NCBI RefSeq assembly: GCF_004342025.1
Contig: NZ_SLWN01000001.1
Location: 727,972 to 791,971 of the forward strand
Source: Kribbella steppae
GTDB taxonomy: Bacteria; Actinomycetota; Actinomycetes; Propionibacteriales; Kribbellaceae
DNA: 64,000 nt
Reading direction: 5' to 3'
Each line of letters opens with the position of its first letter. The first letter of the stretch is position 1. The notes under the pieces were generated by a model. It saw only the letters and a list, made by a program, of their open reading frames with translations. It was not told the origin of the DNA and did no database searches. The position numbers and the translations under genes are program-made. Below are positions 10,533-18,601 of the stretch, piece by piece.

Positions 10533-11434
10533 CAGTCGTGCACCTCCTGGCGCCCCTGGTAGTAACCGATGAAGTCGTCCCAGCCCTCGACCGGGCCGTG
10601 CGGCTGGTAGCCGGTGTGGCTCCACCCGACCGGCCGCGCCCGCAGCGTGCGGCTCACCTTGTCGTAGACGGCCGACTCGCCGTACGCGCCGAAGGTGGCG
10701 AACTCGATCAGCGCGCCGCCGACGAACTTCAGCAGCCCGGACACCGAACTCTTCAACGGCTCGGGGAACTGCACATCGAGGAGCGCGACCAGATCGGAGT
10801 CGGTGCGCTCGATCAACTCGAACGCCTGCGCCTTCTCGGCGTACGACAGCCGCGCGAACGGCGACAGGTGCGGCCCGTTCACCGCTAGCGGGTTCACCTG
10901 CGTCGCCATCAGGTTCAGCAGCCCGGAGATCGGGAACGACAGCGGCATCGCCTCGTCGCTCTGCAGGTACGCCGCCAGCGCACGATCCAGCCGGCGGAGC
11001 TCGACCGGGAGTACTTCGAGACCCGGCAGGGCGATCCCCGAGTCGGCCAGGCCGGTCACCAGAGCGGCCCCGACCGGCTGGGCGACCGCGTCCGGGAACG
11101 GGACGAAGTTGTCCAGGGAGTTGATGATGAAGTCGGTCGCACCGGCCTCGATCGCACCCGGCGTACTGCTCGGCGTCCCCTGCGTGCGGGAGTACGGATC
11201 GGGCCCCGGCATCGCGAACACGGTGAGCCCGTTGAGGGTGTCCCGAGCGAGCGCGGCCAGGACCGGCCGGATCAGGTCCACCGTCGTCGGCAGGAGCGGA
11301 TTGGTGGCGGCGTCGGCGGGAGCGAACACGCTGCGCGCCAGCAGACCACCTCCCCCGAGCGCAGCGCCGAGTACGCCGATGCGGGCGAGGAACGCCCGAC
11401 GGGACAGGGGTGGTGGATCTGCTACCGGCATCAC
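10532..11434 (-). CDS. Gluconate 2-dehydrogenase subunit 3-like protein with Tat signal
   Basis: A 300-residue partner subunit. The N-terminus carries a twin-arginine signal, SRRAFLARIGVLGAAL (about residues 11-26), with a cleavage-like ADA site near residue 42. The remainder is helical and matches the small-subunit type found with GMC dehydrogenases. It is the first gene of a two-gene operon and its stop overlaps the start of the flavoprotein gene. The likely job is to escort and anchor the flavoprotein outside the membrane. A long perfect inverted repeat lies in its upstream region. Confidence 0.85.
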   Translation of the reverse strand: MMPVADPPPLSRRAFLARIGVLGAALGGGGLLARSVFAPADAATNPLLPTTVDLIRPVLAALARDTLNGLTVFAMPGPDPYSRTQGTPSSTPGAIEAGATDFIINSLDNFVPFPDAVAQPVGAALVTGLADSGIALPGLEVLPVELRRLDRALAAYLQSDEAMPLSFPISGLLNLMATQVNPLAVNGPHLSPFARLSYAEKAQAFELIERTDSDLVALLDVQFPEPLKSSVSGLLKFVGGALIEFATFGAYGESAVYDKVSRTLRARPVGWSHTGYQPHGPVEGWDDFIGYYQGRQEVHD

Positions 11435-11492
11435 GAGTCCTTCGGAGTGGGACGGGACCGACCGGGCCGGCGTCCCGCTACGAAAGGACCAC

Positions 11493-11527
11493 CGGCACCA
11501 CTGGTCCTACAACGACCAGTGGTGCCG
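11493..11527. promoter_or_regulatory. Long perfect inverted repeat in a divergent promoter region
   Basis: The 14-bp arms CGGCACCACTGGTC and GACCAGTGGTGCCG are separated by 7 nt. The neighbours diverge from this point, so the hairpin follows neither gene and is not a normal 3' terminator. It could be an operator, or a 5'-leader structure of the Tat-signal subunit gene, whose ATG lies about 60 bases away. Confidence 0.6.
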
Positions 11528-11732
11528 TAAGTCACTCCCCGGGCGACTGTCCCGGCGACGATTCCTCGCCCGCTGCCCGCGCGGCCGCCTCTTCCACGGT
11601 TACTACTGCCCGCCGACACAGTCGCAGCGACCCGCTCCTCCTCCTGAAGTGAGGTGCCCACGGGCAATCTCCACCCGGATCTCCACCCCCGGACGGGCCG
11701 CTGCCGGCGTCGGCGCTGCGTAGGGTGCCGGT

Positions 11733-12872
11733 GTGATGTCGCGGAAGCTGGGGCGGTTGACCCTGCACGGGGAGAGCGGCTGGCTCGGCCGTGCGCTGAC
11801 CTCGGCCGTCGCGATCGCCGTACTCACCACCGCGCGTCCAGCGGAGAGCTGGGCCTGGTTCGTGCTCGGCGGCGGCCTGGCGATGTTCATGGTTGGCACC
11901 GTCCTGATGACGGCCCGCCCGTACGTCGCGCTGGCCCTGCTCGGAACCGTTGCGGTGAGCAACGCCCTGATCGCCGGACTGCCGGACTCCAACGCCCTCG
12001 TGCTGGTCCTGGTCGCCATCGCCGACATCGCCGTGATGTCCTTCCCCCGGTACGGCGTCCTGCGCGGGAACCGGCCGATCGTTGCTACCGGCATCGGTGT
12101 GGCGGCGGCGTTCGCGCTGTCCGCGTGGTGGTTCGACCGGCCGGACAGCTGGTACTTCAGCCAGCTGCTCTGGACCGCGGTGCTGACCGCGTTCGGCCTG
12201 AACCGGCGGCAGTACGAGATCCAGGCGCGGCAGACCGAGCAGCTCCTGGAACAGACCCGCCTGGCGCAGAGCGAACAGGCCCGCGCCGCAGCCCTGGACG
12301 AGCGCGGCCGGATCGCGCGTGACCTGCACGACGTCCTGGCTCACTCCCTCGGTGCGCTCAGTGTGCAGCTCGAGCTGGCCGAGGCTCTGCTCGAGGAACG
12401 CGGTGACACCGAGGGTGCTCTCGACCGCATCCGGCGTTCGCGGCGGCTCGCCGTACAAGGGTTGAGTGAGGCGCGGAACGCGGTGGCCGCGCTGCGGGAG
12501 GACGAAGTACCCGATCTGCGGCAGGCGCTTGCGGCGCTCGCCGAACAGCATGAAGCGGATCACGGCGCCGCGGTTCGGCTGAGCATGGCGGGCACGGCCG
12601 GCCCGCTCGACTCGGGAGCGACGGTCGCGTTGCTCAACGCCGCGCGGGAGGCGCTGACGAACGCGGCCCGGCATGCACCCGGGCAGCCGGTGGATGTCGG
12701 GCTGGCCTTCGCGGACGGCGTCCGACTGACGGTGCGGAACAAGGGTGCGACGGCAGGGGAAGGGTTCGGGTTGGCGGGGATGCGGGAGCGGCTGGCCTTG
12801 GTCGGTGGGACGCTGACGGCGGGTCCGGACGGTGACGACTGGCTGGTGGTCGCGGAGGTGCCTGATGAGTGA
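11733..12872 (+). CDS. NarL-type sensor histidine kinase
   Basis: A 379-residue membrane histidine kinase of the HisKA_3 class. The first 160 residues contain several hydrophobic segments, with no recognisable extracellular domain. The dimerisation and phosphoacceptor region reads RIARDLHDVLAHSLGALSVQLE, with the phosphorylated histidine near residue 198. A compact HATPase_c domain ends the protein (NAAREALTNAARHAPG and GFGLAGMRERL). Translation starts at GTG or at the adjacent ATG one codon later. The response regulator gene overlaps its end by 8 bases, so the two form a two-component pair. Confidence 0.92.
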   Translation: MMSRKLGRLTLHGESGWLGRALTSAVAIAVLTTARPAESWAWFVLGGGLAMFMVGTVLMTARPYVALALLGTVAVSNALIAGLPDSNALVLVLVAIADIAVMSFPRYGVLRGNRPIVATGIGVAAAFALSAWWFDRPDSWYFSQLLWTAVLTAFGLNRRQYEIQARQTEQLLEQTRLAQSEQARAAALDERGRIARDLHDVLAHSLGALSVQLELAEALLEERGDTEGALDRIRRSRRLAVQGLSEARNAVAALREDEVPDLRQALAALAEQHEADHGAAVRLSMAGTAGPLDSGATVALLNAAREALTNAARHAPGQPVDVGLAFADGVRLTVRNKGATAGEGFGLAGMRERLALVGGTLTAGPDGDDWLVVAEVPDE

Positions 12873-13503
12873 CGGGATCCGGGTGGTCGTCGCCGACGAT
12901 CAGCAGGTGGTCCGGGAGGGACTGGTCGCTCTCCTTGGCCTGCTGGACGGGATCGAGGTCACCGGCGCGGCCGCGAACGGCGTCGAGGCGGTCGATCTCG
13001 TTGCGCAAGGCAACGTCGACGTCGTGCTGATGGATCTCAAGATGCCGGTCCTCGACGGTGTCCAGGCAACCGCGCGGATCACCGCCGGCTTCCCGGACGT
13101 CGCCGTTCTGGTGCTGACCACGTACGCCGATGACGAGTCGATCGCGACCGCCCTGCGGGCCGGGGCCCGGGGCTATCTGACCAAGGACGCCGGCCGGGCC
13201 GAGATCGGCGCGGCGCTCCGCTCGACCGCGGCCGGCCAGTCCACCTTCGATCCCGAGGTCTCACGCCGTCTGATCGCCGGGCTGACACCGGGCCGGGTCA
13301 AAGAGACCGACGGGTTGACCGCGCGCGAGACCGAGGTACTGCGCTTGATCGCGCAGGGACTGAGCAATCCGGAGATCGCCGAGCGGCTGTACATCAGCGA
13401 GGCGACCGTGAAGACGCACATCAACAACACCTTCGCCAAGATCGGCGCCCGGCACCGCGCCGAAGCAGTCCGCTACGCCTACCGCAAGGGCATCGCCGAT
13501 TAG
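12865..13503 (+). CDS. NarL/FixJ family response regulator
   Basis: A 212-residue partner of the upstream kinase. The receiver domain fills residues 1-120, with the acidic pocket in VVVADDQQ and the phosphorylated aspartate in VVLMDLKMP near residue 55. A LuxR-type helix-turn-helix follows at about 148-205 (LTARETEVLRLIAQGLSNPEIAERLYISEATVKTHINN, read in parts). The ATG chosen begins MSDGIRVV and overlaps the kinase stop. The target genes are unknown; the divergent Tat/GMC operon is a nearby candidate. Confidence 0.94.
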   Translation: MSDGIRVVVADDQQVVREGLVALLGLLDGIEVTGAAANGVEAVDLVAQGNVDVVLMDLKMPVLDGVQATARITAGFPDVAVLVLTTYADDESIATALRAGARGYLTKDAGRAEIGAALRSTAAGQSTFDPEVSRRLIAGLTPGRVKETDGLTARETEVLRLIAQGLSNPEIAERLYISEATVKTHINNTFAKIGARHRAEAVRYAYRKGIAD

Positions 13504-13515
13504 CCCTTACGGCGG

Positions 13516-14511
13516 TCAGACGCGCACCTCGGCCACCACGGGACGGTGGTCGCTGCCGGTGGAGCTCATCACCCAGGCCTTCGTCGGCGTGACGCCGCGC
13601 ACCATGATGTGGTCGATCCGCGCCATCGGGAAGTCGGCCGGCCAGGTGAACCCGAACCCGTACCCGGCCGCACCCTGGGCCGAGCGCAGTCCGGCGGTCA
13701 GCGGAGCCAGGCTGCGGTCGTTCGCCGTACCGTTGAAGTCGCCCATCACGATCACGCCGGCCAGTTTCTCGTCGGCGATCTGCCGGCCGAGGGCCTCGAT
13801 CGTGTCGTTGCGCTGGCCCGAGGTGAAGCCGCTGGTGCCGACCCGGACGGAGGCTAGGTGGGCGACGTACACCGCGATCTTGCCCTGCGGCGTACTCACC
13901 TCGGCCCGCAGCGCCCGCGTCCACTTGAAGCCGACGTCGACCGACTTGCTCTCGGCCACCGGGTACTTCGACCATAGCGCCACCGTGTCCCGGGAGACCT
14001 CGTACGGATACTCGTCGGCGAACGCGGCCTTGTAGATCTTCATGTCCGCGGCCGTGATTTCCTCGAGCGCCATCACATCGGCGTCCGCCGCGAGCAGATC
14101 CTGCGCGGTCCGCTGCGGATCCGGGTTGGCCGCGTCGACGTTGTGCGACAGGACCCGCAGGTCGTAGGCGCCGCCGCCCTTGCCCGGGATCAGCAGGTTC
14201 CCGAACATCAGGCCCCACACGACCGCGGGCAGTAACAACGCGACCCCGGCCGTGGCGGAACGTCGTACCAGCGCCGCGATCCCCAGGATCGGTACGGCGA
14301 GGCCGACCCAGGGCAGGAAGGTGTCGAGCAGGCTGCCCAGGTTGCCGACCGAGTTCGGCACCCAGCGGTGGAACAGCAGCGTCACGGCGGACAGCACCGC
14401 GAGGACGGCGATCATCCAGCCGCGGCGCCACCTACTGCCCGTGCGGCGCCGCCGGCGTGTGGTGCGCGTCGGCGGCTTCCGAGAAGCGACGGCGGTCTGG
14501 CGGTCCGGCAT
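13516..14511 (-). CDS. Membrane-anchored endonuclease/exonuclease/phosphatase family protein
   Basis: A 331-residue protein with a basic, arginine-rich N-terminus and about three transmembrane segments in the first 110 residues. It is followed by an extracytoplasmic DNase I-like domain. Motifs of the fold are visible: VLSHNVDAAN, VMALEEIT (metal-binding glutamate), VMGDFNGTAND and the terminal GSDHRPVVAEV (catalytic Asp-His). The architecture matches actinobacterial membrane-tethered EEP proteins of unknown substrate. It may hydrolyse phosphodiester or lipid-phosphate bonds at the cell surface. It converges on the response regulator gene and appears to be transcribed alone. Confidence 0.88.
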   Translation of the reverse strand: MPDRQTAVASRKPPTRTTRRRRRTGSRWRRGWMIAVLAVLSAVTLLFHRWVPNSVGNLGSLLDTFLPWVGLAVPILGIAALVRRSATAGVALLLPAVVWGLMFGNLLIPGKGGGAYDLRVLSHNVDAANPDPQRTAQDLLAADADVMALEEITAADMKIYKAAFADEYPYEVSRDTVALWSKYPVAESKSVDVGFKWTRALRAEVSTPQGKIAVYVAHLASVRVGTSGFTSGQRNDTIEALGRQIADEKLAGVIVMGDFNGTANDRSLAPLTAGLRSAQGAAGYGFGFTWPADFPMARIDHIMVRGVTPTKAWVMSSTGSDHRPVVAEVRV

Positions 14512-14662
14512 GCTGCGATTGTTGCGGACACTTGGGCCGGACCAAAGTCCGGGCCGGGTCGGCGAGCCCTATTTCATCCCTAGGAACGACCGTTCCGGCC
14601 GAAATGAGTAGGGTTCTGTGAGGATCCTGGTGCGAACAGCGGATGCGGCCGACAATGCCGCT

Positions 14663-15277
14663 ATGCCGCCTGCGCAGACCACCGAGCCCTTCGTCGTGAA
14701 GCGACGCAGCCTCGGCACGACCAGGACCACGCTGTACCTCGGCAGTGTCGTGTTCGGCCTGATGGTCCTGTTCACACTGCTGTGCGTCGTGGTCCAGCTG
14801 ATCAGGGGCGAGCCGATCCGCGAGCCGCTCGAGGCGGTCTGGCTGTCCTGGGGCGGGATGCCGCTGATCTTCGCGGTCGGACTGCCGGTGCTGCTCCTGG
14901 TCGGGCTGGTGACGACCGCCGAGGAACGGCACGAGGGCGACCAGGACGACGTCCTGCTGTCGATCAACGAGACCGGCGTCTACCTGGGCGGCGAGCAGCC
15001 GCGCACGATCCCGTGGAGCGACGTGCACGGCATCTGCCGGGTCGAACGGCGCGGGGTCAACAGCGAGGGCGAGGATGCGTGGCACCCGTATCTCGTCGTG
15101 CTCCGGTACGACGGCGACGCGCTGCCCCGGAGCTCGAAGGCATGGGGCCCGTCGGAGCAGTGGCCGGGCACCGTCGAGATCCTCGGCCGGCCCCTCCCGT
15201 ACGACGACCTGGTCGCCGCCGTCGCACGGTACGCACCCCACGTCCAGGTCACCGACCGCGGACGTGTGACGGACTAG
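14663..15277 (+). CDS. Hypothetical membrane protein with two N-terminal TM segments
   Basis: A 204-residue protein. Two hydrophobic segments, about residues 23-46 and 66-86, are followed by a soluble C-terminal domain of about 110 residues with no recognised family. The domain is rich in acidic residues and tryptophan (SWSDV-like PWSDVHGIC), reminiscent of PH-like or STAND-associated membrane proteins. The start is set at MPPAQTTEPF because GACAAT ends exactly 6 nt upstream, a leaderless arrangement. A GTG at 14618 would add 15 residues of unlikely sequence. Its TAG stop shares the palindrome CTAG with the stop of the convergent gene. Confidence 0.75.
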   Translation: MPPAQTTEPFVVKRRSLGTTRTTLYLGSVVFGLMVLFTLLCVVVQLIRGEPIREPLEAVWLSWGGMPLIFAVGLPVLLLVGLVTTAEERHEGDQDDVLLSINETGVYLGGEQPRTIPWSDVHGICRVERRGVNSEGEDAWHPYLVVLRYDGDALPRSSKAWGPSEQWPGTVEILGRPLPYDDLVAAVARYAPHVQVTDRGRVTD

Positions 15278-16293
15278 CCCTTCGCGGCGAGCAGCTTCTC
15301 CAGGTCGGTCAGCACGTCCATCGCGCCGAGCGGGCCGAGGCCGAGGAACCACACCTCGTCGTCGACGCGCGCGACCTGACCGTTCTTGACCGCCGGCAAC
15401 GCCTTCCAGAGGTTGCCGTTGACAACAGTGTTCTCGGCGGTGGTCTCCGGCTTGCCGTAGCTGGAGTAGAAGAGCCAGTCGCCGGCGGCCTGCGAGATGT
15501 TCTCCTGCGACACCTCGACCGCGAGATCCGGGACGTCCTGCACCTTCGGCCGAGGCAGCCCGATGTCCTTCCGGATCACGCCGATGAAGGACAGGTTGCC
15601 GTACAGCCGGATCTCCCCCGGCCGGAACCGGACCAGCGAGATCGTCGGCGATCCCTGCACCTTCGCCTTCACCTCGTCGGCGCGCTTCTGGTAGTCGTTC
15701 AGGATCCCGGTGGCCTTGTCCTCCTCGCCGACCGAGTCCGCGACCAGCAGGAAGTTCTCCTTCCACGGGAACCCAGGCCGGATGCTCATCACCGTCGGCG
15801 CGATCGCGCTGAGCTGGTCGTACAGGTCGTTCGCCCGCAGCTTGCTGCCCAGGATCAGGTCCGGCTTCAGCGCCGCGATCGCCTCGAGGTTCAGCTCGCT
15901 GATCCCGCCGACGGTCTTGATCCCCTGCGCCTTGTCCGCCAGGTACGACGGAACGCCCGCCTGACCGGCCGTCGTCGCCATCCCGACCGGCGTGATGCCG
16001 AGCGCGAGGACGTCGTCGAGCTCACCGCTGTCCAGGACGACGATCCGCTCGGGCTTCTTCTCCAGGTTGGTCTCGCCCAGCGCGTGCTTCACCGTCCGCG
16101 GGAAGGCCCCCGGCTGCGCATCCGACCCCAGCTTGGCGGTCTCCTGGTCAGCGGTCTTGAACAGCCGCCCTCCGGTCGCCACCTCGGTGTCTCCGGGTCC
16201 GGCGTCCGTACTCGCCGTGTCCTTCGCACCACACCCGGCCAACACCAGAACGGCGGCCACCACAACGATCGCAAGGCGGTTCCTCATAGCCAT
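15274..16293 (-). CDS. Iron-siderophore ABC transporter substrate-binding lipoprotein
   Basis: A 339-residue periplasmic-binding-type lipoprotein. Residues 1-22 are a lipoprotein signal with lipobox VLAGC. The remainder fits the class III (FhuD/FecB/BtuF) fold: RIVVLDSGELDDVLALGITPVGMA near the start, LNLEAIAALKPDLILGS in the middle and a C-terminal LWKALPAVKNGQVARVDDEVW. The partner permease and ATPase are not in this window. A perfect 24-bp palindrome resembling a DtxR-family iron box lies 15 bases upstream, so iron repression is likely. A role in ferric-siderophore capture is inferred from family and control site. Confidence 0.9.
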   Translation of the reverse strand: MAMRNRLAIVVVAAVLVLAGCGAKDTASTDAGPGDTEVATGGRLFKTADQETAKLGSDAQPGAFPRTVKHALGETNLEKKPERIVVLDSGELDDVLALGITPVGMATTAGQAGVPSYLADKAQGIKTVGGISELNLEAIAALKPDLILGSKLRANDLYDQLSAIAPTVMSIRPGFPWKENFLLVADSVGEEDKATGILNDYQKRADEVKAKVQGSPTISLVRFRPGEIRLYGNLSFIGVIRKDIGLPRPKVQDVPDLAVEVSQENISQAAGDWLFYSSYGKPETTAENTVVNGNLWKALPAVKNGQVARVDDEVWFLGLGPLGAMDVLTDLEKLLAAKG

Positions 16294-16308
16294 TGACCCT
16301 ATAACAAG

Positions 16309-16332
16309 CCTGGTTAGGGTGCCCTAACCAGG
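16309..16332. promoter_or_regulatory. Iron-box-like palindrome (DtxR/IdeR type)
   Basis: A perfect palindrome with 11-bp arms, CCTGGTTAGGG-TG-CCCTAACCAGG. Its core TTAGGGTGCCCTAA resembles the TTAGGTTAGSCTAACCTAA consensus of DtxR/IdeR/DmdR regulators. It overlaps the stop of the upstream GH95 gene and lies just before the siderophore-binding lipoprotein gene. It may double as a terminator for the fucosidase operon. Confidence 0.65.
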
Positions 16333-18596
16333 TCCACCTGTTCACCCGCCTCAAGAGAGACGTTCACCACCTCGTCGGCGATCGCGATCTGGTGCGTGCC
16401 GCAGTGGGTGGCCCGGACTGTCGCGGCCGTGATCTTGCCGTCGCGCCAGGTGACGTCGAACGACAGTCCGCCGCGAGCCCGGAGGCCGCGGAACGAGCCG
16501 TCCGGCCAGTCGGCCGGGAGGGCAGGCAGGAGGCGGATGGTGTCGGTGTGGCTCTGGATCAGGAGTTCGGGGATGCAGCCGGTCATGCCGAAGTTGGCGT
16601 CGATCTGGAAGATGTCGCCGTCACGGTGCAGCAGGTTGTCCGAGACCAGCCGGCTGAGGTAGTCGCGGATCACCGCGGACGCCTTCTCCGGCTCGAACAG
16701 CCGTGCCCACAACGCGACCAGCCACGCTGCTGTCCAGCCGCCCGGCTTCCCGGTGGAGGTGCGCAGGTCGAGCGATGCACGGGCCGCCGCGGCCCATTCC
16801 GGCGTCCGCGTCGGGTCGATCTCCGCGCCCGGGTAGAGACCGTAGAGGTGCGACTGGTGGCGGTGGTCGGGCTCGGACGGTTGCCAGTCCGTCGGCCATT
16901 CGAGCAGCCGGCCGTCGGTCGTCGTACCGATCTCCGGAAGGCGTTCGCGGGCGGAGCGGGCCTTCTTGGACAGCTCGGTGCTGAGGCCGAGCGCGGTCTC
17001 GGCTTCGGTGAGGTTGGTGAACAGTTCACGCATCAGCCAGATGTCGTACGTCGTGGTGAGGTCGACCGAGGCCTTGTCGCCGGACGGCAGGACGAAGTGA
17101 TGCTCCGGTGCGGTCGACGGGATGAACTGCAACCGGCGGTCACGGTCCTCGACCAGCATCGACAGGACAAACTCCGCCGCACCGGCGATCAGCGGATAGG
17201 CCCGCTCGCGGAGGAAGTCCAGGTCCTGCTGGAACCGGTAGTGCTCCATCAGGTGCGCGGTCAGCCAGACGCCGCAGGTCGCGCACATCGCCCACACCGG
17301 ATCGTCGCCGCCCTCGCCCACCGGCCAGGTCGCGCACCAGATGTCCGCGTTGTGATGCGACACCCAGCCCGGTGCGTCGTAAAGGGTCCGGGCGGTTTCG
17401 GCGCCCGACGCGGCCAGGCCCTCGAGTAGATCGGTGAGCGGGTCGAAGCACTCCCCCAGGCCGGTGAGGTCGGCCGGCCAGTAGTTCATCTGGGTGTTGA
17501 TGTTGTTGGTCCAGTCGCTGGCCCACATCGGCCGGCGGTCCTGGTTCCAGATGCCTTGCAGGTTGGCCGCCTGCGTCCCGGGGCGGGAGGACGCCATCAA
17601 CAGGTAACGGCCGAAGTTGAACGTCAGCGCGACCAGGTCCGGATCGTCGCCACCGGCGGCGACCGCCTTGATCCGCTCGTCGGTCGGGAGCTCAGGGGAC
17701 TCGCCGAGTTGCAGCTCGGCGCGTTCGTACAGCTCGAGGTGATCGTCGAGGTGCCGCTCCCGGAGCCTGTCCAGGGCCAGTGAGTCCAGCACTGAGGTTG
17801 CCTCACGCAACGCCACCAGCGGATCGCGGCCGGGCGGGACCGACCAGCCGGCGAAAGTACTTGCCGCCGACAACACCACACTCAGACTGTCGGCTCCGCG
17901 TACGGCGACGCCCGCAGCGCCGACGTCGACGCTGCCGCCAGTGTTGTGAGCACGCAGCGCGACACCGAACCCGATGCCGCGCCCTTCCTCATAACGGATC
18001 GGGTCCGGACTCTGCCGGTACTCGATGGTCAGATCCGACGGCGCGTGGCCGACAACACCATAGGTGCCGTCGGCAACCTCCACCCGAACCGGATGCTGAC
18101 TGGTCAGCGCCAGGTCGAGGTCGATCGACCCCGGCCGGTCGGCGGTGATCGTCCACACCATCACCTGGTCCGGCGTGGACACGTATGTCTCCCTCCGGAA
18201 CCGCACGCCGTCGACCGTGTAGTCGACGGCGGCGATCCCGGTGCGGAGGTCCAGGCTCCGCCGGTATTCCTGTGGTTCCCCGGACGCAGCGATCAGCAGG
18301 TCGGCGAGCGGTTGGTACGACTCGACCAACGGACCCTGCAGTGCCCGGGTCCGCTCCGTCGCCGCCAGCTGATCACCCTCGTCCAGCAACAACCGCCGTA
18401 CCTCGGCCAGCACCCCCGGACCGTCCGTCACGGTCACCGTGCGCGGACCGTCCCCCGACCAGACGTCGTCGAGATTGAGCGCGATCCGCTCCTCGTCGAT
18501 CCGTCCGAACACCTTGGCGCCGAGGTGACCGTTACCGAGCGGCAACGCCTCGAACCAGTCGGGGGCGGCAGTTGTGAACCACAGTTCGTGCGACAT
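16314..18596 (-). CDS. GH95 family alpha-L-fucosidase
   Basis: A 760-residue inverting glycoside hydrolase expected to release L-fucose from alpha-linked (typically alpha-1,2) glycans. The N-terminal beta-sandwich begins WFTTAAPDWFEALPLGNGHLGA. The (alpha/alpha)6 catalytic domain has SDWTNNINTQMNYWP near residue 367, matching the catalytic Asn pair of the family. PSTAPEHHF near 496 supplies the candidate acid glutamate, and FQIDANFGMT near 665 the Asp. No signal peptide is present, so it acts in the cytoplasm on imported oligosaccharides. It is the last gene of an operon with a binding protein and two permeases, which supports uptake followed by intracellular cleavage. Confidence 0.93.
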   Translation of the reverse strand: MSHELWFTTAAPDWFEALPLGNGHLGAKVFGRIDEERIALNLDDVWSGDGPRTVTVTDGPGVLAEVRRLLLDEGDQLAATERTRALQGPLVESYQPLADLLIAASGEPQEYRRSLDLRTGIAAVDYTVDGVRFRRETYVSTPDQVMVWTITADRPGSIDLDLALTSQHPVRVEVADGTYGVVGHAPSDLTIEYRQSPDPIRYEEGRGIGFGVALRAHNTGGSVDVGAAGVAVRGADSLSVVLSAASTFAGWSVPPGRDPLVALREATSVLDSLALDRLRERHLDDHLELYERAELQLGESPELPTDERIKAVAAGGDDPDLVALTFNFGRYLLMASSRPGTQAANLQGIWNQDRRPMWASDWTNNINTQMNYWPADLTGLGECFDPLTDLLEGLAASGAETARTLYDAPGWVSHHNADIWCATWPVGEGGDDPVWAMCATCGVWLTAHLMEHYRFQQDLDFLRERAYPLIAGAAEFVLSMLVEDRDRRLQFIPSTAPEHHFVLPSGDKASVDLTTTYDIWLMRELFTNLTEAETALGLSTELSKKARSARERLPEIGTTTDGRLLEWPTDWQPSEPDHRHQSHLYGLYPGAEIDPTRTPEWAAAARASLDLRTSTGKPGGWTAAWLVALWARLFEPEKASAVIRDYLSRLVSDNLLHRDGDIFQIDANFGMTGCIPELLIQSHTDTIRLLPALPADWPDGSFRGLRARGGLSFDVTWRDGKITAATVRATHCGTHQIAIADEVVNVSLEAGEQVDLVRAP

Positions 18597-18601
18597 GAGA
18601 T

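Noticed and set aside
7965..10562. 865-codon frame on the plus strand
   Set aside because: Runs antisense through the dioxygenase and GMC genes; arginine- and valine-rich shadow composition.
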